From JANRKG01 sp033763635 (GTDB taxonomy: Bacteria > Cyanobacteriota > Cyanobacteriia > GCF-001939115): 19,855 bases of DNA. The notes under the pieces were generated by a model, which was not told the origin of the DNA, did not search any database, and saw nothing but the letters and a program-made list of their open reading frames with translations. Made by a program: the position numbers and the translations under genes. This document shows, in pieces, positions 14,206 to 19,855 of the stretch. How positions within the stretch are numbered: position 1 is the stretch's first letter; each line of letters opens with the position of its first letter. The stretch is from assembly GCA_033763635.1 (NCBI GenBank), contig JANRKG010000053.1, positions 1 to 19,855 of the forward strand, written 5' to 3'.

Positions 14206-17055
14206 ATGTTTCATAGTATAGAAATTGGGACTCTGATCAGCGGGGTAGGAACCCTACTGGCTCAGACTCCCCTTGATCCCACCGATGTGACAACACCGGA
14301 AGAAGCGGCCCTGGTATTTTCTGGGCCGAAATTCTTTGTCGCCCTCATTTCCGGGGTTGTCCTGGCGATCGCCACCCAACTTGTGCTTACGAATCTCTCG
14401 ATCGCCGCTGGAATTTCCTATCTGGGGCACTCTGGCGATGACTCGGATCACAGTTCTTCCCAGAGCGATTCAGGCAGTTTTGGGGGCACGGTTAAAAAAA
14501 TTGGCACGGCAGTCGGGTTATGGACGCTTGTAACCGTCAGCCTTGCCCTGTTTGTTGCCTGCCTACTGGCTGTGAAGTTGAGCTTGATTGAAAGCTCCGC
14601 CTTAGGCGCGATCGTCGGGTTGGTAATCTGGGCCGCTTACTTCTCCCTGCTGTTCTGGTTCAGTTCCAATACCGTCACTTCGATGGTCGGTTCGATTATT
14701 AATACGGCAACGTCAGGTGTGCAATCCTTGATTGGGACCGCCACTGCTGCAATGGGGGCCAAGGCTGCCAGCAATCAGGTCGTCTCCACCGCTGAAGCGG
14801 CGGCCGCTGCCGTTCGGCGAGAACTGACCGCAGGCATTGACCCCGGTAGCATTCGGGATTCGGTTGAAGATTACCTGGAGCGGCTGAAGTTACCCGAATT
14901 CGATCTCTCCCGCATTCGTCGAGATTTTGAGACGCTGGTAAATGATCCGGAACTCCGATCGCTCGCCAGCAGCGGGGAATTAAGCAACATCGATCGTCAG
15001 CAGTTTGTTGATCTGGTCAGCAGTCGCACTGACTTTTCCCGCCGAGATGTCGAGCGGATCGCCAACACCCTCTATTCCGTCTGGTATCAAGTGTTGGGGC
15101 AACAACAAGACCCCATTTCCACCTTCCGTAGTTATCTTTCTTCTGCCAAACCTGACCAACTCCGCTCCCGCGAATTTAACAGTAAGTTAGATCAGTTGAT
15201 TGACGAAGTACGCCGTTCTCGCAAGACAACGGAAAGCACTGAGAAAAAGCAACCGGGGCTGATGGAACAGGCATTACAATATGGCCTCTCAACTTTGACA
15301 GGAGCGGTTCTGAGCCGTGCAGACCTTTCCAATCTGGATGTGGAAAAGATCCTCACCCAGTTGCAAAGCACCCGCGATCGGCTATCGGATCAGGCGGGTC
15401 AAGTGGGTGACAAACTAAAATCTGCAATGCCCTACAGCACTATTCGGGCAGATGTAGAGAATTACCTGCTCAATTCCTACTCCTGGCATCTCAACCGGGA
15501 AACGATTAACCAGGAATTTCCTCAAATCCTTCACGACCCCCAGGCAGACCCTGGCGTGGTTCGCCGGGATCTGGAACGTCTCGATCGCACCTACTTTGTA
15601 GACCTATTGAGCCAACGGGGCGTTTTCGCCCAGGAGCGCATCAATGAGATTGCTGACCAACTTGAGAACATTCGGGTAGAAGTGCTGGGTCGGGTGCAAT
15701 CCGCCGAGCATGTGGAAGGCCAGCAAGATCTGCGAACCCGCGTCGAAACTTATCTGCGGAGTACCGGGAAGGACGAGCTCAATCCCGAAGGCATTGAGCG
15801 GGAGTTTGGGCTGCTGCTCTCCGACCCCCATGCTGGGTATGAAGCCCTCCGGACTCGCCTCAGCCACTTCGATCGCGAGACCCTGGTGGCCCTGATCAAA
15901 CAACGCACTGACCTCAGCCCGGAAGAGTCGGCCCAACTGCTGACTCGTCTGGAAACCACCCGCGATCGGGTTCTCTCAGAGGCGCAGAACCTTTCCCCTC
16001 AGCATGTGGCTGAGAAGACAAAGGAACGCTACGATGCAACCCTGGCAAAGATTGCTGACTACCTGCGGAACACAGGTCGCGAGGAACTGAATCCCGAAGG
16101 TATTCAGCGGGATTTGCAAACCCTGTTGCACAATCCTCAGGAAGGGGCGATCGCAGTTCGGCAGCGGTTATCCCAGCTTGACCGGGAAACCCTGGTGAAA
16201 CTGCTCAGTCAACGGCAGGATTTGAGCGAAGAACAGGTGAATCACCTGATCGATCAGGTGCAGGAGGCCATTTCAACGATCGTCCGCATGCCCCGCCGCT
16301 TTGCCAGCCGAACTCAACAAAGGGTTCAGGATTTTCAGGGCAACCTGGAAACCTATCTGCGGAACACCCATAAGGAAGAACTCAATCCTGAAGGCATCAA
16401 GCGGGATTTGCAAACCCTGCTGTCTGACCCGCGCGGTGGCATCAGCAGCCTCAGCGATCGCCTCTCCCTGGTGGACCGCTCGACCGTCGTAGCCCTGCTC
16501 TCGCAACGGAAGGATATGACTGAAGAGGAAGCCAACCGTGTTGTAGATCAGGTAATTTCGGTGCGCGACCAGACAATGGAACAGGTACGCGGCATTCAGC
16601 GGCGGATTCAGTCTACGATTGACAGCATCTTCGCCCGAATTCGCAACTACCTCAACTCCCTGGAGCGGCCTGAGTTGAACTATGAAGGCATTCGCCACGA
16701 CTTCCGGACCCTCTTTAACGATCCGAAAGCGGGCTTTGAGGCTCTGCGCGATCGGTTGGGTAGCTTCAATCGGGAAACTTTGGTCGCCATCCTGAGTTCT
16801 CGCGAAGATGTCTCAGAAGCCGATGTGAATCGCCTGATCGACCAGGCAGAATCAGCCCGGACCAACGTTCTGCGACGGGCAGAGCGGGTTCAGGAAGAAA
16901 CCCAGCGCCGCCTTGCAGAGGTGCGCTATCAGGCGAAGAAGCAAGCGGAAGAAGCCCGGAAAGCTGCTGCTAGCGCTGCCTGGTGGGTCTTTGGCACCGC
17001 TGTAGTCTCCGCTGCCGCCTCTGCCCTCGCGGGAGCGGTTGCCGTCGCGGGATAG
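14206..17055 (+). CDS. Membrane protein with seven ~98-residue helical repeats, unknown function
   Basis: A 949-residue protein. Three hydrophobic helices lie in the first 165 residues (about 42-70, 98-125 and 132-157) and one at the C-terminus (about 925-949). Between them is a soluble, highly charged helical region made of a repeated module with starts near residues 219, 316 (degenerate), 416, 512, 615, 713 and 811. Each unit reads roughly YLRNTGxEELNPEGIxRDLxTLLxDP, then a linker, then RLSxxDRETLVxLLSQRxDLSEEExNxLIDQ. The repeat-to-repeat spacing is 96-103 residues. The last 60 residues before the final helix are an Arg/Glu/Ala coiled-coil segment. The start is supported by GAGGGA upstream. 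It is probably a membrane-anchored scaffold; I know of no biochemical function. Confidence 0.85.
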   Translation: MFHSIEIGTLISGVGTLLAQTPLDPTDVTTPEEAALVFSGPKFFVALISGVVLAIATQLVLTNLSIAAGISYLGHSGDDSDHSSSQSDSGSFGGTVKKIGTAVGLWTLVTVSLALFVACLLAVKLSLIESSALGAIVGLVIWAAYFSLLFWFSSNTVTSMVGSIINTATSGVQSLIGTATAAMGAKAASNQVVSTAEAAAAAVRRELTAGIDPGSIRDSVEDYLERLKLPEFDLSRIRRDFETLVNDPELRSLASSGELSNIDRQQFVDLVSSRTDFSRRDVERIANTLYSVWYQVLGQQQDPISTFRSYLSSAKPDQLRSREFNSKLDQLIDEVRRSRKTTESTEKKQPGLMEQALQYGLSTLTGAVLSRADLSNLDVEKILTQLQSTRDRLSDQAGQVGDKLKSAMPYSTIRADVENYLLNSYSWHLNRETINQEFPQILHDPQADPGVVRRDLERLDRTYFVDLLSQRGVFAQERINEIADQLENIRVEVLGRVQSAEHVEGQQDLRTRVETYLRSTGKDELNPEGIEREFGLLLSDPHAGYEALRTRLSHFDRETLVALIKQRTDLSPEESAQLLTRLETTRDRVLSEAQNLSPQHVAEKTKERYDATLAKIADYLRNTGREELNPEGIQRDLQTLLHNPQEGAIAVRQRLSQLDRETLVKLLSQRQDLSEEQVNHLIDQVQEAISTIVRMPRRFASRTQQRVQDFQGNLETYLRNTHKEELNPEGIKRDLQTLLSDPRGGISSLSDRLSLVDRSTVVALLSQRKDMTEEEANRVVDQVISVRDQTMEQVRGIQRRIQSTIDSIFARIRNYLNSLERPELNYEGIRHDFRTLFNDPKAGFEALRDRLGSFNRETLVAILSSREDVSEADVNRLIDQAESARTNVLRRAERVQEETQRRLAEVRYQAKKQAEEARKAAASAAWWVFGTAVVSAAASALAGAVAVAG

Positions 17056-17169
17056 TGATAAGGCAGAGGGCAATGCTTCCCCTACAAGGGGTTTAATCTG
17101 TCACCCTGCCTGAGCTAAAGGGATACTGCGTACAACCCCTACAAAGTTTGGTAAATCGCTCCTGCTCAC

Positions 17170-17199
17170 AACCTCCCAATGAATTTTGGGAGGTTTTTT
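17170..17199 (+). terminator. Rho-independent terminator after the repeat-rich membrane protein
   Basis: Perfect 10-bp stem AACCTCCCAA (17170-17179) with TTGGGAGGTT (17186-17195), a 6-nt loop and a T-run at 17194-17199. It lies 115 nt after the stop codon. Confidence 0.93.
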
Positions 17200-17625
17200 C
17201 TGTCATTGACCTCTCGTTGATCCCCGTTGACAGGGCATCCCCAATTTTGCTAATAAATCCCATTGACTTTTGGACCCTTTAGCGAATGCTTCTTAAATTA
17301 GAGGCTTTCCTGTTTTCTTCCTCAAATTAGGTTTGGTTCAGCCAGGATTTCCCTAATAAAAGCCTGAAACTTTTACTGGTAAAGCATAGAGCCTTAAAAG
17401 CAGGGAAAAGTAAGGATATAAACAAATATTTTTTGAATAAAGTTTGGAAAAAATTCACGATTTTTCCGCTCAGGTAGTTGAATATTATTCTCAACAAGGG
17501 CATGATAAAAGTAAGGCTGAATTAAAGCTTTTTGCAAGAAGTCCCAGGCTTTTGCAAAGAACAGGGCCAAACTGCCTTGTCGCCAGAGTTTAACTGGGTT
17601 GGTTTGTTGTGTCTCAGGCAGTTAG
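17200..17625 (+). other. Intergenic region, AT-rich, no gene seen
   Basis: About 425 nt without a convincing coding frame. It holds a promoter-like pair at 17227-17256 and an AT-rich middle (about 17400-17470). TTTTTGCAAGAA and TTTTGCAAAGAA occur as an imperfect direct repeat near 17528 and 17552. It is most simply a long 5' leader for the gene at 17626; a small RNA from the promoter at 17227 is possible. Confidence 0.5.
17227..17256 (+). promoter_or_regulatory. Candidate sigma-70 promoter
   Basis: A consensus TTGACA -35 box (17227-17232), an 18-nt spacer and a TAATAA -10 box (17251-17256). It lies just after the terminator at 17170-17199, so it would start a new transcript, roughly 360 nt upstream of the next gene. 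Confidence 0.45.
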
Positions 17626-17883
17626 ATGAGTGTCCGTTCACAGGTTAGTTCTCTCGATTTCCCTCGCCAGCAAATTCTGATTTCTCGATGCGATCGTTGG
17701 CAATTTCAGCAACGCTTGCAAGACCTTGAAATCCCAGTGGATTGTCAGGAAGACGGCAGCGTTTGGGTGGATGTCTCCCATCCCGTGACGATTCTGCAAA
17801 TCCGGAGCGTCCTGCAACAGTTAACAGCTTCCCGTCAGGAACTTGTGGACTGGTTGAACCAATGCTGGCAGACCAAAGATTAA
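17626..17883 (+). CDS. Small conserved cyanobacterial protein, unknown function
   Basis: An 85-residue soluble protein with no signal peptide or membrane segment. The composition is ordinary: an alpha/beta pattern with a helix near 26-34, strands near 36-50 (VDCQEDGSVWVDV) and a C-terminal amphipathic helix (HPVTILQIRSVLQQLTASRQELVDWLNQCW). It has two Cys residues outside any recognised metal motif. The ferredoxin-like gene starts 30 nt downstream on the same strand, so the two are probably co-transcribed. No function is assigned. Confidence 0.7.
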   Translation: MSVRSQVSSLDFPRQQILISRCDRWQFQQRLQDLEIPVDCQEDGSVWVDVSHPVTILQIRSVLQQLTASRQELVDWLNQCWQTKD

Positions 17884-17913
17884 CGGTTTTTACTTTTTTA
17901 CTTGGAAACGACG

Positions 17914-18489
17914 ATGGGTAAATGTAAGGCGCATAAACAGGTTTCAGAATTTAGCCTGGAAGGGCGATTTCTAAGTTTTGTGATGGAAGATGGTTACAAA
18001 CTGAAGCACATTCAGGTGTTGACTTCTTCTGGAGAACAGGTCGTCAAGCTTTCCAAAGAAGCTCGTGCTTCAGTCGTTGCTCAAGGCTTACATCTGAAAC
18101 CAGGGGATTGGATTCGGGTAGAAGGCGAACGCAAAGCTGAAGATGACCTCGAAAAACTGAAAGCATATCGCATCTCCGCTGCTACAATTTTGCAAGAAAT
18201 CCCTGGGGAAGCGCCCGCTACATCGGCAACCCCAACAAAAAAATCAACCGTGCTTGTTTGCCAGAAGTGTGCCAAGCGAGGCGGCTCCTCTGTCTGCAAG
18301 GCGTTGGAAGAAACTCTGGACGATCGCGGTCTCACCGAAAGCGTCAGCATTAAAATGACAGGCTGCATGAAAGACTGTAAGGCAGGTCCCCATCTCGTTT
18401 TCATGCCCGGAAAAACCCGCTACAGCGAAGTGCGCCCCAAAGATGTGACAGAAATCGTCGATCGCCATTTCCCGATCGCAGTTCCATAA
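17914..18489 (+). CDS. OB-like domain fused to a thioredoxin-like [2Fe-2S] ferredoxin
   Basis: A 191-residue two-domain protein. The N-terminal ~95 residues (FSLEGRFLSFVMEDGYKLKHIQV... and KPGDWIRVEGERK) look like a small beta-barrel of the OB type. A short Ala/Thr/Pro linker leads to a C-terminal thioredoxin-like [2Fe-2S] domain with Cys116, Cys119, Cys128, Cys151 and Cys155. The pattern Cys116-x11-Cys128 then Cys151-x3-Cys155 fits the NuoE/HoxE-like ligand set, leaving Cys119 spare. It should carry electrons in the cytoplasm, partner unknown. ATG 17914 is preferred over the in-frame TTG 17902 because GGAAA lies just upstream. It is probably an operon with the gene at 17626. Confidence 0.85.
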   Translation: MGKCKAHKQVSEFSLEGRFLSFVMEDGYKLKHIQVLTSSGEQVVKLSKEARASVVAQGLHLKPGDWIRVEGERKAEDDLEKLKAYRISAATILQEIPGEAPATSATPTKKSTVLVCQKCAKRGGSSVCKALEETLDDRGLTESVSIKMTGCMKDCKAGPHLVFMPGKTRYSEVRPKDVTEIVDRHFPIAVP

Positions 18490-18566
18490 CCCCAATCAAA
18501 CTATTCTCTAAACCTTAAAGGAATGTAATTTAGGTACTTCTCTTTTGGGCGATCGTCGCTATAGTG

Positions 18567-18590
18567 GACCTACCCACTCTTAGGGAGGTC
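18567..18590 (+). promoter_or_regulatory. Hairpin masking the Shine-Dalgarno of the small TM protein
   Basis: GACCT and CCC (18568-18575, one A bulged) pair with GGG and AGGTC (18583-18590). The GGGAGG ribosome-binding site of the gene at 18595 is thus buried in the stem. A TATAGT -10-like box lies just upstream at 18560-18565, which would place the hairpin at the very 5' end of the mRNA. Confidence 0.5.
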
Positions 18591-18594
18591 AACC

Positions 18595-18855
18595 ATGCAG
18601 CTTAAAGATCAACAAAATGTTGGGTACGTAAATCCCCAGATTATTGAAGCGCTGGAAAAGCTCTACCAGCTTGAGGCAGAGCCAAGTACCAAAAACCTTG
18701 ACCCACAGGGTCCCTCTGGACGATCACCTCTTTCAAAATTCATGCTGGGAGCTTTTGGGTTCCTGGCGATCGGGTTGCCCCTTGCTTTCGGGGTGTTCAC
18801 CCTCCCCGGTTCTCCGGCTACGATGGATCGGGTTGAACAAGTGACCCAAAAGTAA
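18595..18855 (+). CDS. Small single-TM protein, unknown function
   Basis: An 86-residue protein. The first 45 residues are hydrophilic, beginning MQLKDQQNVGYVNPQIIEALEKLYQLEAE, and one membrane helix follows at about 47-70 (KFMLGAFGFLAIGLPLAFGVFTL). The tail is short and polar. The start is well supported by AGGGAGG about 7 nt upstream. It resembles the small membrane subunits and assembly factors that are common in cyanobacteria, but I cannot name it. It appears monocistronic, with a promoter-like box upstream and a terminator hairpin downstream. Confidence 0.7.
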   Translation: MQLKDQQNVGYVNPQIIEALEKLYQLEAEPSTKNLDPQGPSGRSPLSKFMLGAFGFLAIGLPLAFGVFTLPGSPATMDRVEQVTQK

Positions 18856-18891
18856 CGCATTGTAAGCCTTCTATCTTTCTCTTATCCTGAT

Positions 18892-18918
18892 AGGGGCATG
18901 GCATTGCTGTGCCCCTTT
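18892..18918 (+). terminator. Probable terminator after the small TM protein
   Basis: AGGGGCA (18892-18898) pairs with TGCCCCT (18910-18916). The stem extends inwards by four further pairs, two of them G-T, to an ATT triloop, and is followed by TTTAA. The T-run is short, but the stem is strong and well placed 37 nt after the stop. Confidence 0.65.
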
Positions 18919-18938
18919 AAGCTATTAAATATTCCAGC

Positions 18939-19418
18939 ATGGCGCAACTCTCCTATCCTCCAACCCGGACCCCCGATCACTTTGCGATGACGTTCGCTCC
19001 CCTCTCGCTGGAAGAGGTGTATCAACTGGCGGACGATTCGGCGAATGGGGCGATCGTGGTGATGAGTGGCATGGTTCGCAACCAAACCGACGGGAAGCCT
19101 GTGGTCGCTCTGGAGTACCAGGCTTACGAACCGATGGCCCTGGCGATTTTTAAGCAAATTGCGATCGAGATTCGCCAACAGTGGCCCGATGTCACGCGAG
19201 TTGTGATTCACCATCGCACTGGGAAGTTAGCTGTGGGAGAAATCAGCGTCCTGGTGGCAGTAGGGTGTCCTCACCGATCGGAGGCTTTTGCCGCTTGCAA
19301 GTATGCGATCGACACCCTGAAACACAATGCCCCGATCTGGAAGAAGGAACACTGGGAAGATGGTTCTACCAGTTGGGTGAGTATTGGCGCGTGTGAGCAA
19401 CCTGGGGAGAATTGTTAG
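18939..19418 (+). CDS. moaE: Molybdopterin synthase catalytic subunit MoaE
   Basis: A 159-residue MoaE. With thiocarboxylated MoaD it adds sulfur to precursor Z (cPMP) to make molybdopterin in molybdenum-cofactor synthesis, in the cytoplasm. Family signatures are GAIVVMSGMVRNQ (37-49), LEYQAYEPMA (59-68), HHRTGKLAVGEISVLVAVGCPHR (91-113) and LKHNAPIWKKE (127-137). The last contains Lys128 and Lys135, equivalent to the active-site lysines. The first 16 residues precede the usual family start, and ATG 18987 (MTFAPLS) is an alternative start. Nitrate reductase, the main cyanobacterial molybdoenzyme, is not in the window. The gene is convergent with the PIN toxin gene, with 7 nt between. Confidence 0.95.
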   Translation: MAQLSYPPTRTPDHFAMTFAPLSLEEVYQLADDSANGAIVVMSGMVRNQTDGKPVVALEYQAYEPMALAIFKQIAIEIRQQWPDVTRVVIHHRTGKLAVGEISVLVAVGCPHRSEAFAACKYAIDTLKHNAPIWKKEHWEDGSTSWVSIGACEQPGENC

Positions 19419-19425
19419 GGATGAA

Positions 19426-19830
19426 TCACCAGATAGTTTGAATCGCTGTCAAAACTTGGATTTTATGGTCACGAGTTACTAGGGGCAGCTTTAAATGTAA
19501 AGCAGTCGCAGCAATGATGCGATCGGGCATATCAGGAACAATATCTTTGGGGACTTGACTCAGGGTTTGCGCGATCGCTAAATCCAGTGACACCACAATG
19601 AAACCAGCCTTGGGACTAGATAAGGCATTGATCAATTGATCTAAAGCAGTTTGAGGTAGTTTGCCCTTCTCAGTCAGGTAGACAATCTCCACAACAGTAA
19701 TTGAACTGACGTAGACTGGATCGCCCATTTGGGTAGCACTGTCCAAAGCGTTTAGGGCTGTTGCAGAGAGCTTTGATGAATTCTGAAGATACCAAATTAA
19801 GCTGTGCGTATCAGCAACCACTGCCCCCAT
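19426..19830 (-). CDS. PIN-domain ribonuclease, VapC-type toxin
   Basis: A 134-residue PIN-domain protein. The acidic catalytic residues are Asp7 (VADTHSLIWYL), Glu48 (VVEIVYL), Asp103 (DMPDRIIAATA) and Asp121 (TRDHKI), the Mg2+-binding set of an endoribonuclease. The length and motifs match cyanobacterial VapC-like toxins. ATG 19830 is taken as start (a TTG directly before it is in frame); GAAGGAG lies about 8 nt upstream. The upstream frame on the same strand ends at a TGA sharing one base with this ATG, typical of translationally coupled antitoxin-toxin pairs. Confidence 0.9.
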   Translation of the reverse strand: MGAVVADTHSLIWYLQNSSKLSATALNALDSATQMGDPVYVSSITVVEIVYLTEKGKLPQTALDQLINALSSPKAGFIVVSLDLAIAQTLSQVPKDIVPDMPDRIIAATALHLKLPLVTRDHKIQVLTAIQTIW

Positions 19831-19855
19831 CAAAAATCTCCTTCAGGGAAATCGC
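19830..19855 (-). CDS. 3' end of probable antitoxin gene (partial)
   Basis: Reading from the right edge, a frame encodes DFPEGDF and stops at TGA (19832-19830), whose final A is the first base of the toxin ATG. Only eight codons are visible. The call rests on the one-base overlap and the standard antitoxin-first order, so the family is unknown. Confidence 0.5.

Noticed and set aside
15604..16698. Long minus-strand frames across the repeat-rich gene
   Set aside because: They mirror the repeated coding sequence on the plus strand and recur with its periodicity, as expected for shadows of a repetitive gene.
14200..17060. Periodic DNA as a CRISPR or satellite array
   Set aside because: The ~295-bp periodicity is due to protein repeats in one intact open frame.
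1..19855. Insertion sequences, prophage, tRNA or rRNA genes
   Set aside because: No transposase, integrase, phage structural gene, attachment duplication, tRNA cloverleaf or rRNA sequence could be recognised on either strand.

Overview
The window reads as chromosomal DNA of a cyanobacterium, most likely a filamentous one. The evidence is at least six HIP1 octamers (GCGATCGC at 4526, 4883, 14365, 16147, 16454 and 19571) plus many partial CGATCG sites, a PEP-CTERM protein, a TPR-CHAT protein next to a CHASE2-cyclase, an NrtB/CmpB-like transporter and several cyanobacterial-type conserved hypotheticals. No rRNA, tRNA, CRISPR array, transposase or phage gene is visible, so this is ordinary accessory/housekeeping chromosome rather than an island.

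Layout. 1-349: 3' end of a secreted PEP-CTERM protein, closed by a strong terminator. 576-5599: a two-gene signalling pair, a secreted TPR-CHAT (caspase-like) protein followed by a membrane CHASE2 nucleotide cyclase whose purine-selecting position carries Glu (guanylate-cyclase-like). 5682-6901: a secreted CAP/SCP protein divergent from a YdeI/OmdA-type protein. 6902-7441: a long leader holding a promoter, a 14-bp tandem repeat, an excellent match to the ydaO-type c-di-AMP riboswitch and a terminator-like expression platform. 7442-10773: the genes it should control, a three-gene ABC importer (permease, Tat-lipoprotein binding protein, ATPase) of the nitrate/bicarbonate/sulfonate family. 10894-11580: an orphan RCK (TrkA/KtrA-like) protein. 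11606-13231 (minus): a CPA1 Na+(K+)/H+ antiporter. 13354-13995: a small membrane protein with a PH-like tail. 14206-17055: a 949-residue membrane protein built of about seven ~98-residue repeats. 17626-18489: a small conserved protein and an OB-like/[2Fe-2S] thioredoxin-like ferredoxin fusion. 18595-18855: a one-TM small protein with a Shine-Dalgarno-masking hairpin. 18939-19418: MoaE. 19426-19855 (minus): a PIN toxin with the last codons of its probable antitoxin.

How it fits together. The most interesting stretch is 7078-13231. A c-di-AMP riboswitch sits in front of an anion/osmolyte-type ABC importer, followed by an RCK protein (RCK_C domains of KtrA are known c-di-AMP receptors) and a cation/proton antiporter. 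c-di-AMP is the classic bacterial signal for potassium and osmotic balance, so the simplest reading is that the importer belongs to ion, osmolyte or inorganic-carbon homeostasis and should not be labelled a nitrate transporter from homology alone. The TPR-CHAT/CHASE2 pair is a second, separate signalling unit whose CHAT protein and sensor domain would both face the periplasm.
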